From Euborellia annulipes (taxonomy: Eukaryota > Arthropoda > Insecta > Dermaptera > Anisolabididae): a DNA stretch of 64,000 bases. The notes beneath the pieces are model-generated. The model was not told where the DNA came from and did no database searches. It saw only the letters and a list, made by a program, of their open reading frames with translations. Position 1 is the stretch's first letter. Each line of letters starts with the position of its first letter. Location of the stretch: the NCBI GenBank assembly GCA_023213315.1, contig JAKCPI010001999.1:62001-126000 (forward strand), in the 5' to 3' direction. A program made the position numbers and the translations under genes. Shown here one piece after another: positions 11,696 to 22,499 of the stretch.

Positions 11696-11805
11696 AGTTT
11701 TGTTTAAATTCCCTTTAGGGTTTTAATTTATATAAATTATAAAGGTGACGTTCCACATGCTGATTCCTCGGGTGTTCGAAAATAAGAGAATTTGTTGGCA
11801 CTCAC

Positions 11806-11843
11806 CTACGTAGACGTACGTTGTCGTCTCCCCCGGCTCGGCT
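11806..11843 (-). other. Probable 5'UTR exon of astakine A
   Basis: From the predicted initiation site (A at 11843 in TTCAGCC) to the donor CGTAG/GTGAGT at 11806. The exon is GC-rich relative to its surroundings and not part of any repeat I see. The downstream splice would join the acceptor at 9666, 9 nt before the start codon. Confidence 0.5.
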
Positions 11844-11876
11844 GAATGCCCATCAAATCGAAGATGAGTTTATATA
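11843..11876 (-). promoter_or_regulatory. Core promoter of astakine A: TATA box and initiator
   Basis: TATATAAA on the minus strand at 11876-11869, with the initiator-like TTCAG placing A+1 at 11843, about 33 nt downstream. Together with the GTGAGT donor 37 nt further on, this is a coherent arthropod core promoter plus short leader exon. No transcript evidence is available here. Confidence 0.5.
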
Positions 11877-13857
11877 GTATTAAAAAAGGTGCACTTGTCC
11901 CCTCTTATTATTATTATTATTATTTACGTCATCTTAAGCATCAAACGGGGGGACGGGGGGATTCCCCTCCCCCTTCATTCACGCGAGGTTATTGCATAGG
12001 TGTGTCACACACACACACACATAGCAGGAATTACCTAAAACAAACAAAACAAATTCTCTTTTGCTATTCGGCGTTTGAGTGCAGAGGTATAGAATTCGCT
12101 TCTTACCCTAATGTGCAGGGTGCGATAAGAATATATTTGGCTTTATTTTGAATGGTCGGCTCCAAACTTTTTTGTCTCGTAGACACCACCTACCATGTTT
12201 TTTTAGCTTTAGGTAGACCCCCTGCTTAGCTAAAAAATCTGGTGTGACTGGCGCACAGCACACAACTTACCCTTCGGTAAGAGAAAGTTGTGCACCGTGC
12301 CGGTCACACCGGATTTTTTAAATAGAGGCAACCGGGCTGAAACCTTTTTCTATTAAATATGAATAGGGAAAAGTTATTTAAAACAAAGTATTCATTTTTT
12401 CGGCTCGGGTTCGGATCCAGCTTGCAGCAAATAATTCAAACAAAACCGAAAGCGAGCAATTTTCTAAATGATTAATAAAGTTTTATAAATTAAAATTGTT
12501 AAAACACACACATAGATGTTGTTGTGGAATATATAAATTATTTGAACAATATTGACAAAGGCATCTTTTTGTGTAAGAGATCTCTGTGCTTTATTTTTTT
12601 CGCGCGCACTTACCAACGTTTATTAACAATATAATAGTTTTTATTAATAAATTTTTTAACAATAAAAATTTTTGTGTTTGTATTATTTTATAAATGGGGG
12701 AGGCGTCATACGATTAAATATCTTTAAGGGAGGCGTGGTAACATAAAGTTTGGAAACCATTGATCTAGATATTGCTCTTTTTTTTATAAACTACGTATAA
12801 TTTCCAAAAAAGAACTGCAAAAAAATATATTTTTATTAATTATTATATTCCTAGTGAAAATTTAAATAAATAATAATGGAATTTAATAATAAATTTAATT
12901 TAATAATTAATTCTTACCTTAATTTTATTTTCCAAATGAGGTGTGTCTATATATTTTATATTTTTATGATAATTTGACAATATAATTATTTTAAAGATCT
13001 GTCAAAAACTGAAAAATTCTAGGTTATGATCTCGAAATATTTCCAAAAAGCGGTGTTGCCAGATATGTTCAATTTATTGCGCACCCTCTTTGCGTCGAAT
13101 TGGCCCAAGAAAATAGAACACGGGCTATTTTTCTGGCGCGATCAGACAACTTTTCGTCATACACGGAGACATTTTTCTTGACCAAGAAATGTCTTCAAAC
13201 GGCCATTCGCGTTTGTGAGCATTCTGATAGCGCCGATTTGGCTCGAAAAAATAGAACAAACGTTTTTTTTTTTTTTTCAAGCCAATTCCAATTCCAATTT
13301 TATTTTGCTGTCATACACGAAGACATTTTTATGGAGCCAAAAATCTCCTCGTGTACGACGGACGGGCTAAGAGCTAGAGCCACGACCATTTTTATTTTGT
13401 GGGTGCATGTATATAATTTCGCAGCGGTACCCTCACGATACCCAAATTATTATAAGAGCTAGAGAAATAAAAAAGACCCTCGAAGGTGATTGGGACCTTG
13501 AAAGAGGGCCGCAGAGGGCGGGATTATCGTCTTAGTATCTTTCTTTTAATCCATAAAATCCATAATTTTTTTTTTTTCTAGCCTTGCCTTATCACCTTAA
13601 TGATAAAACGTCTTATTTTAATGCGTATTTACAGTCTAATGCAATTGTGATCAATAGTTTTATTTTTTTATTCACCTTGGCAACAAACAGATAAAGCGTT
13701 TGTTGTTTTGTTGTTGTTCCAAGGTGTAATAAACATAATTATTTTGTTATCAGTGACAATCGATTTGATGACAGGCGCCTGCATGTTTTTACTTGCCTTT
13801 TTGGCCTTAATTCCGATCCTTGCTGCTTACTGAGCAAGAAAGTTCTAATATATCATA
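11877..13857. other. Intergenic between astakine-A promoter and mariner-like MITE
   Basis: Holds (TTA)n at about 11907-11920, (AC)n near 12007, a hAT-like relic (12140-12766), AT-rich sequence to 13020, and a stretch at 13020-13470 of unique-looking sequence with two similar segments (GGAGACATTTTTCTTGACCA and GAAGACATTTTTATGGAGCC). No exon supported. Confidence 0.4.
12140..12766. mobile_element. hAT-like relic with inserted solo hairpin
   Basis: Left end GGCTCCAAACTTTTTTGTCT and inverted right end ATGGTTTCCAAACTTT resemble hAT terminal repeats. At 12228-12320 it is interrupted by a solo 5' hairpin of the double-hairpin family (GGTGTGACTGGCGCACAGCA and complement). Another element with these ends is at 16962-17185. 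Confidence 0.45.
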
Positions 13858-14822
13858 TGGACCCTGTTATGCAATGGTGTGTCAAAGACCAAAAAATTCA
13901 AAATTGAGTTAAGCACGGAATATTGTTTCAAATGCTATAATTAATAATATTTTTTATGAAATATGTCCTAAAAAAATTTATATTTAATGTAAAAGCATAA
14001 AATTATTTTTACAATATTTCAATGCAGAATTTTCATTTTGCAAAAATGATTTATGTGCATAACACGTTGTGTTTTATGATGTTAACAACCAATAAAAACT
14101 TATTTAACCTATATTATATATTGTTTACCTTAAATAAACCAAAATGCTTTTTTTTTTGAAAAATGAGAAATGAATTCGTAGATGTCAAAATTTAATTTTT
14201 TGATATTATTCCTGGTAATGAAGATGAGGGAGGATGAGTGCGATTTCGAAGAGACAACAAAATAAATAATATTAAGTCGATTTCATTATTATAACTTTGA
14301 TTTATTGTTGCCATGTTCACTTCCATTCAGGAATTAATTGTGGAAAATTTTGTTATCACTTTGTATTTAATTTTAAAACTTAATACTATTTAAAATTGAT
14401 TAATGTAATTTTGATAGAAAGTTTCTAAGCTATTAGTATTAAATATAACCATAAAAGAACTTTAATAATATCTCCGTTTTAATTTTTGAATTATAACCTA
14501 AAATTATTTTATTTATATAAAAGCGATAGATTAATTTAATTATGTGTCAAGGGACTTTGAAGCATTTTTGCAAATATATATATTGGACTTAGAGAATTTT
14601 GCAAAAATAATTTTTTATATTTTATTGTTTATTCTCTAAATTAGTCGTATTTTTAGAGATAATTTATGAATATCTGCCATAATTACAGTATTTATTTGCA
14701 CAATTGACAAAAAAAAATGATATATAATCTAATCAAAACAATTTAAATCAGAAAAACTTTAATGTTGATTTTCTCAAAACTTGATGTTTGGTCTTTGACA
14801 CACCATTGCATAACAGGGTCCA
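13858..14822. mobile_element. Tc1/mariner-type MITE, 965 bp, TA target duplication
   Basis: Long terminal inverted repeats start TGGACCCTGTTATGCAATGG (13858) and end as the complement at 14822, each flanked by TA. The ends continue with GTGTGTCAAAGACC. A 266-bp internal-deletion relative sits at 45624-45889. No transposase coding survives. Confidence 0.75.
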
Positions 14823-15456
14823 TATATCATATATATAAAATAAAATATGATAAAATCTTTTATAAATGATCTTTGACAAAGATCTTTTTTGCAGTGTAAT
14901 ACCGGCCTTAGAGCAGAAATGCATTCCTTTTCTTTACGTTAATGTTATCTTTTCAACAGCATATGAATAGCTATAGTGGCGAAGAGAGGGGAGGGGATAG
15001 GCAACCCGTTCATCAGGCAGGTATCTCTGTCTGCTCGGCTTCTCCTTTAGGGCAAAGTCTAATTTTTATCCCGAGCTCTCCAAAGGTAGAAGAATATTTC
15101 TTTCGCCTTTGCTCTTATTTTATCGTAATTTCCATAATTTAATTCCTATTTGCTAATCAGATGGGAATATCCCCGGATGTTGTCGATGATTCGCCTGACC
15201 TAAAATCCTTAATTTGAATCCCCCCCCCCTCCGTTTATCCTTGATATCAGTTCAGAATTATGCGGGTGTAGGTGGAGTTGGTGACCTTGGAGTAGCCATT
15301 GACTCTCGCCTTCAGTTTTTCTTTCATTTATATCATGATGGAACTACGGTATAGACATCACGGAACTGTCTCTTTATTCAAAATGATCAAAAAAAAAGAG
15401 CATTGCATTTGTCTCTGTCTATTTGCCCAAATTCTCGTATTTGAGGGGGGAAGTGG
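14823..15456. other. Intergenic, no gene recognised
   Basis: One 66-codon ORF (14942-15142) has no recognisable motif. The stretch 15240-15320 is less AT-rich, but I see no splice-flanked exon. Confidence 0.35.
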
Positions 15457-16886
15457 TTACGCATGTTTTTCCCGATAAGATGGCGTTGTGTTTGATTAAA
15501 AGTATGCCCAAATATCAAGTAATTCAAAAATTTGCCAACAGATGTCAGAATGGTAGCTAATAATATTTAATGCCTTTGGTTGATTTTCATTCATCTTTTA
15601 ACAATAAATGTTATTATATATTATGTATCTTTTATAAAAGCATAAAAATATATAAATATAGGCTAATACTATATCGGCTGTTAGACTAGCCTGCCATCTA
15701 TTGCAAGAATGCTGAACTAATTTGACAGTTGATTTCTAAATAAATCATCTAAGCTTATTTTAAATTTTTCTTCATTAATATGTGATTAATAATATAACAA
15801 TAAATTCATTTTTAAATTAAAAAAAATTAAAGATTATTGGGACAGATTGTTTTTTTGTATTTGCTTGATAACAAAAAAAATTAATTACGATAATTTTTTT
15901 ATAAGTCATTAAACAAATTATAGCTCGATGTCCCAATAATCTCTTATGAATTTAATTCATTAAAAAAAAACCGCATTGAAACATTCCCTATAATAGTCTA
16001 GTTTTTTTTTAAAGTACGTTTAGAAGTCGCTCCTTAAATATTTCTAAGTAAAAACACAAATCCATATCATTTTAATAAATAATTACAATTTAAATAAAAC
16101 AAAGACAAAAATGTCGAAGTTTCTAATATTCTAAAATAATTTTCCCATTTCAGTTTTTCTCTGACTATTTTATTGGAAATTCTTATAAAAACCAAATTTT
16201 AAATTAAAATCTAACAAAACATATCGAGATTATGTTGATTTGTCCTAAAAATTGAAAATCGACATATTTTTCTTTATTTTATTTAAATTGTATTAAAATG
16301 ATATGGATTTATGTTAAGGGTGTTCAGGAGCGACGTCTAAACGTACTTAAAAAAAAACTAGACTATTATAAGGAATTTTTCAATTCGGTTTTTTTAAAAT
16401 GAATTAAATTCATAAGGGATTATGGGACATCGAGCTATAATTTGTTTAATGACTTATTAAAAATTAATTTTTTTGTTATCAAGCAAATACAAAAAAACAA
16501 TCTGTCCCAATAATCTTTAATTTTTTTAAAATTTAAAAATGAATTTATTGTTATTATTAATCACATATTAATTAAGAAATTTTTAAAATAAGCTTAGATG
16601 ATTTATTTAAAAAAATCAACTGTCAAATTAGTTCAGCATTCTTGCAATAGATGGCAGGCTAGTCTAACAGCCGATCCCCTGATAGCCTATATTTATATAT
16701 TTTTATGCTTTTATAAAAGAATATAATAACATTTATAAAGTATTTATTGTTAAAAGATCAAAGAAAATCAACCAAATGCATTAAATATTATCAGCTACCA
16801 TTCTGACATCTCTTGGCAAATTTTTGAATTACTTGATTTTTTGGGCATACTTTTTATGACACACAACGCGGAAAAACATGCGTAAC
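15457..16886. repeat. Giant near-perfect palindrome, 1.43 kb
   Basis: TTACGCATGTTTTTCCCG at 15457 returns as its complement ending at 16886, and the arms match almost throughout, meeting near 16170. Examples are AGATGGCAGGCTAGTC and CATCTAAGCTTATTTTAAA. A half copy (one arm plus centre) is at 39567-40149, so this is a mobile foldback element. Confidence 0.85.
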
Positions 16887-16961
16887 ATCTTCGCCTCTGT
16901 TTCCCCTTAAATTCACTTAGAAATGTAAAGATATTTCAAATTAAATGTTTCTTAAATTAGT

Positions 16962-17185
16962 GCAGTGTTTTCCAAACGGTGAGGCGCGCCCTCCCTAGGG
17001 GGACGTGGACTAGTCTAAGGGGAGATGCGAATATTAGCCACAGTGAGCAATTTTTCAAATGATTACTAAACTTTTATAAATGATGAATTTTCAAAAATGC
17101 TTTATTAGCTAAGCAGGGGATACCCAAAACCGAAAAACATGGCAAGTGGTCACGTGACAAAAAGGTTTGTTGGCCTCTGCTTTAG
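16962..17185. mobile_element. hAT-like short element
   Basis: Left end CAGTGTTTTCCAAACGGTGA and right end AGGTTTGTTGGCCTCTG resemble inverted hAT ends and match the element at 12140-12766 internally (TTAGCTAAGCAGGGG). The 8-bp duplication is not clear. Confidence 0.4.
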
Positions 17186-17515
17186 ACTTTAACGAATACA
17201 ATTAAAGAATGAAATTGCAGTTTTGAGGGCTGCACACTCTCCGAGTCAACTTTAATTGCATCGATATTTGTTTTTCCCGTCCGATGACAAAATCACGCGA
17301 TGCCTGCTATTATATAAACATTTAAAATAGCAAAGACGTAAAAATAATTTTTTTTTTTTTTTGTTTTGGCGATAAGGCTCATTTTGTTTTGATCATATTT
17401 GATTTTTTTTTCTTTTTAATCGCATTTAAATTACGCTATTAGTAAGTACTAAGGAGAGAAACAAATAAATAATAATCGAAGACGAGCCTCTCTTGGCTCT
17501 TTTTTTTTTCATTTT
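17186..17515. other. Intergenic, AT-rich
   Basis: No supported feature apart from poly-T runs. Confidence 0.35.
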
Positions 17516-17703
17516 CCCCCCTCCCCCTCCCCTCCTTGCTCGTCCCCTCCTCGACGACGTCATCACTCGATCATCATCAGCATCAGCATCTTGGGAGTTT
17601 TTATAATTCCTCCGAAAACGATAGACACAGAGGGTTTGTGTCCAGCAATCAGACAACATCTTCTTGCGCGAATTTGTCAGGAATTTTTCATAAAAACGTG
17701 AGT
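17516..17703 (+). promoter_or_regulatory. Promoter-like island, possible upstream exon of astakine B
   Basis: A C-rich stretch is followed by GACGTCATC, CATCATCAGCATCAGCATC, a TATAA at 17602-17606 and a GTGAGT donor at 17698, with no repeat match in the window. Astakine B has a probable acceptor (TTGTTGATAG) just upstream of its ATG, so a 5'UTR exon should exist somewhere upstream. The spacing from TATA to a TCAG initiator is about 49 nt, longer than usual, so this is only a candidate. Confidence 0.2.
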
Positions 17704-18084
17704 CGAATTTTCTTTTTATTTCACTAGCAACGCCAGTTTTTTTGATAGCGCACACTCCCTGGCTTGTTTCCTTAAAAACTTAACTAATAACTGTACAATT
17801 CCAGGGGGGGGGATTCGGACACCCCTCAATGCACGGTATATCGCAAGTTTAGACTCAAATGCCTCGTACTCCTGAGGCCACACCTCCCCCGCCTTCAACG
17901 GGAATGCAGTCGTTTTTGTCTGTGCGTCTCGCAAATTTTGTTTCCATTTTGTTGCTAACAGAAATTTGTTATCTGTAAATCCATTTTTTATATTTTCGAA
18001 GTCAAATCGCCTCTGTCTGAATTTTCTCTTTTATCTTCAATGAGAGCCAAACAATTTTATTCCCTCAGTTAGAAAAAATAAAAA
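17704..18084. other. Intergenic; 72-codon minus ORF of unknown meaning
   Basis: Minus ORF 17934-17716 contains AGEVWPQEYEAFESKLAIYR, which looks protein-like, but I cannot place it in any family. A poly-G/C tract lies inside it. It is probably a repeat relic. Confidence 0.2.
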
Positions 18085-18690
18085 AATCTGGTGTGACCGG
18101 TCGCACAACATTCTCTTACCTTCGGTAAGTTGTTTTCTGTGCTTTTCACACCAGATTTTTTTGTGTTAGTTTCCGCCGATATATTAGAATTCAAGATATA
18201 CAATTTATAAATATGGGAAAATATTTATATTTTGTTACCATGGCTGAAGTACAAGAGTAAAGTGTGCTTCAAACAATTTTGAGATCAAAATGAGAATATA
18301 CATTTGAAAAAGCATCTAAAAAATAATTGATTTTTAAATTTTAATCAAAATCGTTGGAGCGAATTTTGAGAAAATCGGAAAAAACTGAAAAAGTACATCA
18401 GTAAAGTACTAGTACTCTTTGGCCGATTTTGTTCAAAAGCTTCATGTCACTTCCCATGGGGAACTTAAATATAAAATTTCAACCTCCTAGCTGAATTCCT
18501 TCATGCTTTAAATTAAACACACACACACACAGACAGACCATGTCGCGAAAACCACTTTTTTGGATTCAGGGGACCTCAAAACGTGAAGATCCATCAAAAT
18601 CTCGACATCGAATTTTTGACATGAATCCAATACTTTCTCTCTATATATATATTACATATATACATAGGTAAGAGAAAGTAAACATTTCGG
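18085..18690 (+). repeat. Double-hairpin family, copy 3
   Basis: Complete: 5' hairpin at about 18090-18160, core with GTACATCAGTAAAGTACTAG, (AC)n, CCATGTCGCGAAAACCACTT, and TA-rich 3' hairpin ending GTAAGAGAAAGTA at about 18679. Confidence 0.8.
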
Positions 18691-18714
18691 TCCTATTTAA
18701 GAGGCTCTTCATTT

Positions 18715-19068
18715 TATCTTTACTTTCTTTTATCTACGGTATATATACTAGTATATAGAAAAAGTATTAGGCTCATGTCTAGAATTCAATTCGTAATTTT
18801 TAAGGAAATACACGTTTTGAGGTCCCCTGAGTCTGTCTCTCTGCGTTCAAAATAAAGGCTAAAAGAAATGAGCTACAAACTTGAAATTTTGAATTCAAGT
18901 TAGCTTCATCCCTGGCACGTGACATGAAGCTTTTGAACAAAATCGACCAAAGAGTACTAGTACTTTACTGATGCACTTTTTCAGTTTTTTTTCTATTTTC
19001 TCAAAATCACTCCAACGATTTTGTTTAAAATTCAAAAATCAATTATTTTTTAGATGCTCATGTATACC
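18715..19068 (-). repeat. Double-hairpin family, copy 4, interrupted by a hAT element
   Basis: Starts at the 3' hairpin (ACTTTCTTTTATC) and breaks at TTTTAGATGCT, where the hAT-like element with duplication CTCATGTA was inserted. Sequence resumes after 20451 only as TATTCTCATTTTGCC before diverging. Confidence 0.7.
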
Positions 19069-19078
19069 CAGATAGCAC

Positions 19079-19156
19079 AGTTCGTCTTATGTACATACAT
19101 AAGACGAACTGTGCGTCTTATGTACGTACATAAGACGTACTGTGCTATCTGGGTAG
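19079..19156. mobile_element. Tiny mariner-type MITE (CCCAGATAGCAC ends)
   Basis: A near-perfect hairpin of about 76 bp: CCCAGATAGCACAGT at the left and its complement at the right, flanked by TA on both sides, with internal words ACATAAGACG/CGTCTTATGT. It lies exactly in the terminal TA of the hAT-like element, so it is younger. Confidence 0.65.
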
Positions 19157-19594
19157 AGACCGGATTTTAAGCAAAATGCTTATTGCTCAATTTTATAAGC
19201 AACCATTAGATATTTAATTTCTATACGAATTAGGAAAAACTAAGTGCATTGAGATTGCATTTTTTATGCTTTTTTTGCTTTTTTTGAGTTTTCATGCTTT
19301 TTTCCCTTTCGTGCTTATTTGAACTTATTTTACTAATATTTATAATTTTTTTGTTTTTTTTTTATTAAAAAACACACTTTTCCCATTCACACACGCATAC
19401 AGCAGGGACGTATATAAGGGGGAGAGGAAGGGGGCCGGCCCCCCCCAAAAAAAAAAAAAATTTTCCAAAAACCCCGCAGGGTGAAAAAATATAGCCCTGT
19501 AAAAAAAATTTTTTTTGCAGGGTGAAAAAATTTGGTTCCGCAAAAACAAAATTTTTCGCAGGGCAGGGCGGAATAAATTTAGTTTCTTTAAAAA

Positions 19595-20290
19595 AAAAAT
19601 CTGGTGTGACTGGCGCACAGCACACAACTTTCACTTACCTTCGGTAATCGAAAGTTGTGCACTGTGCTTGTCACACCAGATTTTTTGTGTCGACATGTAT
19701 TTAGTTCCCGGCAGTAGGGAATATTTGAATTCAGATGTAAAATTTATAAGTATGGGAAAATATTTATATTTTGTTACCATGGCAACCATTTCTCCTATCT
19801 TTCCTATGAAGCACAAGAGTAAAGTGTGCTTCAAACAATTTTGTGGGCAAAACGAGAATATACATTTGAAAGAGCATCTAAAAAATAATTGATTTTTGAA
19901 TTTTAATCAAAATCGTTAGAGCGAATTTTGAGAAAATCGAAAAAAACTGAAAAAGTACATCAGTAAAGTACTAGTACTCTTTGGCCGATTTTGATTAAAA
20001 GCTTATTTTTCCGGTCCCGGGGGGTGTTTAACTTAAATATAAAATTTCAGCCTCATAGCTCAATTCCTTCATGCTTAAAATTTGACACACCACCCACCCA
20101 CCCACCCACCCACCCACCCACCCACCCACACACACACAGACAGACCATGTCGCGAAAACCACTTTTTTGGATTCAGGGGACCTCAAAACGTGAAGATCCA
20201 TCAAAATCTCGACATCGAATTTTTGACATGAATCCAATACTTTCTCTCTATATATATATTACATATATACATAGGTAAGAGAAAGTAAAA
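19595..20290 (+). repeat. Double-hairpin family, copy 5
   Basis: One of the best copies: 5' hairpin 19598-19682, GTGTCGACATGTATTTAG, core, an expanded (CACC)n at 20083-20126, CCATGTCGCGAAAACC, and the 3' hairpin ending near 20288. Confidence 0.85.
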
Positions 20291-20484
20291 ATTTGTATAC
20301 GCCATTGGTATGAGTAAAAATTGCTTATGAGATGCTTTTTTTCAACTTTTATGCTTATTTAACAACTTTTTATTCAAGTTTTTTATGCTTTTTTAAGCAC
20401 TTTTTTTCCATTTTTTTATGCTTTTTTTTCCGGTCTCTACTCATGTATATTCTCATTTTGCCCTCATAATAGCCAGGGAGCCCA

Positions 20485-20851
20485 GGCCCATTTTTACAAG
20501 TTGTAACAACTTCATAACTTGCACTATCAAGCAAATTTTCCGTGAGTAGCTTGATTTTGATAAGACGTTCAACTTAACATTTCTTGATTCTGGCACTCGT
20601 AGCAAACAGGAGTAGCAGGGATATAATATTTCAATTTGACGATTCTCTAAAATTTATTATTATTTATGGGTTTTTTCATTAAATCTTAAGAAAAGGCCCA
20701 TAAATAATAATAAATTTTAGAGAATCGTCAAATTGAAATATTATATCCCTGCTACTCCTGTTTGCTACCAGAATCAAGAAATGTTAAGTTGAACGTCTTA
20801 TCAAAATCAAGCAACTCACGGAAAATTTGCTTGATAGTAATAAATGGGCCC
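20485..20851. repeat. Palindrome, about 0.37 kb
   Basis: The arms from GGCCCA (20485) to TGGGCC (20850) match inverted, with centre near 20680; TTTAGAGAATCGTCAAATTG faces its complement. The left arm has about 30 extra bases (ACAAGTTGTAACAACTTC). Confidence 0.8.
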
Positions 20852-21009
20852 GCGATCCTGGAAAGCTCAACAAAATACTTATATTTTTGTGAATTCATAT
20901 CTTGAATTCTAATCGGCCCATACTGCAGTGGCGAGACTAAATACGTTTCTGATGTCCTTTATTCCTTTCTCAGAGGATAATTTTTATTATTTTTATTATA
21001 TGAAAATGG

Positions 21010-21365
21010 ACAAGCTAATCATATGTTTAATCTTCAAGCATGGGCGTAGCCAGGGGGAGGGGGCATTGCCCCCCTGGCTTGTCCTAAAAATAAAAAAAAA
21101 AAACAAACAAATATATATATTGTTCCCATTGGGAATTTTTTTTAACGCCCCAATCCACTACATTAATTCAATTTTTTTTTATTTAAATAAATAATTAATA
21201 ATCTATGTATATATTAATTGCAAACCCGCCCTAACGAGGGGTTGCCCCCCCCCCCCTAACAAGATGTCTGGCTACGCCCATGTCTTCAAGTGGTTACTTG
21301 TCTAATAGAGCAATTCATCCTGGCTCTATTAGACAAGTAACCACTTGAAGATTAAACATAATTGT
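21010..21365. repeat. Palindrome split by a hAT MITE
   Basis: If 21039-21282 and one target copy are removed, TATGTTTAATCTTCAAG plus TGGTTACTTGTCTAATAGAG forms a perfect 37-bp arm facing the sequence at about 21323-21359. Confidence 0.75.
21039..21282. mobile_element. hAT MITE, 244 bp, TSD TCTTCAAG
   Basis: Ends CATGGGCGTAGCCAG and CTGGCTACGCCCATG, flanked by exact 8-bp duplications TCTTCAAG (21031-21038, 21283-21290). G- and C-runs adjoin the ends. Confidence 0.8.
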
Positions 21366-21529
21366 GACGCAACCAAATCTTAGAAAAAAAAAAAAGAAAT
21401 AGCGTTTGCAATATTTTTTTTTTCTTTTTTCTAAATACATATCAAAATAAAAACATGTTTTGTTTTATCTACTGGTAAATTTGAAAAAAAAAAAAAAAAT
21501 CTTTTTTCTTCTTGTCAGCGCAATTGGTA

Positions 21530-21735
21530 CATACTCCCCGTAGAGAGCCAAGAGGCGAGTTGTGAGTTTTCTAGGACGGTGCCAGGAGAGGTCAATGATA
21601 CGATATCCCAATGGCTGGCCGCTGGCCTTGTCCTTATCTCTTGCCACTCGATTACAGTATTTCTTCTCACAAATGCATGCATTAGAACATGTCCAAATAA
21701 CATTGCAAACATTCACTTAAGGAGAGACTGCTGCA
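21530..21735 (-). other. Unassigned exon-like ORF (possible splice-flanked exon)
   Basis: On the minus strand an open stretch from about 21719 to 21535 lies between an acceptor-like CTCTCCTTAAG and a donor-like GA/GTATGT. The translation has a CSNACICEKKYCNRV motif, faintly resembling the end of a pre-SET zinc-binding region, but the last cysteine is shifted and no SET sequence follows. The plus strand is also open here after an acceptor-like CTTCTTGTCAG. I cannot assign a function or a gene. Confidence 0.2.
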
Positions 21736-21867
21736 CTATTGAGATTATTGAAAAATAAAACTCTGGTGGTGTGAACGAGTCTAGCACCGAGCTCCTATCA
21801 AGGAAGCTAGGATCAAATATTTCTAATACAGTTCGCTCGCGTTGAATAGTTCCTAATGTTTAGATTT

Positions 21868-22235
21868 AATCTTCTATTTATATAATTCGCTAATGTCCAT
21901 CTGTCTGTCTGTCACGCTCTATTTGAGGAATTTTGAAACGAGATTTTTTATGCTTAAAGAGGACCTTCTCGGGATTACAAGAAAATTATTTTCATCCCGA
22001 AATTCCTATAACTTTTTGTGTTATTAATTCCTAAAGTTACAATTTCTCCCATAGGAAATGTATAGAGAAATATTTATGTACTCTTTGCAGTTGTGTATTC
22101 TATGAATGTAAAAAAATCCTCAAGCAGGCACTGGATTGGAATGGAATAATAATGATATTTTATTTTCATAATTAAGAAGGGTCCGCCGCCGCAGGCGGGC
22201 CCGAGCCAGCTGAGGGGTCCCAAGGCGGGCTTGGA
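21868..22235 (+). mobile_element. Helitron-like fragment
   Basis: TATATAATTCGCTAATGTCC, GTCTGTCTGTCACGCTC, TCTCCCATAGGAAATGTATA and the 3' GC-rich CGGGCCCGAGCCAGCTGAGG follow the order seen at 27812-28935. Confidence 0.5.
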
Positions 22236-22296
22236 GGCTAGCATTGATAGAAGCAGCCAGAGTTATGGAGATTACGCTGTTTTTGTTTTTGTTGCA

Positions 22297-22495
22297 GGTA
22301 GTTGGTGCAAATTATGAACAATCGGAGATTTTTATTAAAAGACGACCGATTGCGCAATACTTTAGTTTCGGTCAAGAATCTGACCATCATCAGGCCTATG
22401 AACAAAGTACGATGGTCAGATCGAAACTGAGTCGTCTTTCAATAAAAGTCTCCGATAATAATTGTTCATAACTTGCATTAATTACCTGCAACAAA
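22297..22495. repeat. Inverted repeat enclosing two hammerhead-like modules
   Basis: Arms ATTATGAACAATCGGAGA and the complementary TCTCCGATAATAATTGTTCA flank a good module on the minus strand and a core-deleted one on the plus strand (22420-22440). Confidence 0.65.
22341..22400 (-). ncRNA. Hammerhead-ribozyme-like module
   Basis: Minus strand: ATAGGC, core CTGATGA, extra T, helix II GGTCA/TGACC, GAAACT, helix III loop, GGTC, then GTCT. Helix I pairs AGGC with GTCT including a G-U wobble. All core bases are present. Confidence 0.45.
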
Positions 22496-22499
22496 AACA

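Larger units (their letters stand above)
9666..11805 (-). other. Probable 5'UTR intron of astakine A, filled with repeats
   Basis: Bounded by a GTGAGT donor (11805-11800, minus) and a TTGTTCCAACAG acceptor ending at 9666. It contains two inverted copies of the double-hairpin family (9850-10433 and 10829-11470), a mutated hammerhead-like module near 10593-10650 (GTAAC instead of GAAAC), and a further module at 11636-11695. Confidence 0.45.
19077..20443. mobile_element. hAT-like element with 8-bp duplication CTCATGTA, carrying two nested insertions
   Basis: Reading outward in, CTCATGTA flanks both sides (about 19067-19075 and 20443-20451), and the element ends are TAGAGACCGG and CCGGTCTCTA. 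A short mariner-type MITE (CCCAGATAGCACAGT ends) sits in the TA of the left end. A complete double-hairpin copy (19595-20290) sits in the interior. Inner sequence is runs of TTTTATGCTTTTTT. No transposase. Coordinates are good to a few bases. Confidence 0.6.

Noticed and set aside
13100..13462. 120-codon plus-strand ORF
   Set aside because: Poly-T-encoded Phe run and low-complexity composition; no family or splice support.
19340..19892. Overlapping 89-125 codon ORFs on both strands
   Set aside because: Made of repeat hairpin and poly-A/T sequence within the nested hAT-like element.
20083..20126. CACC repeat as a telomere-like or regulatory array
   Set aside because: It is a microsatellite at the variable site of the double-hairpin family.
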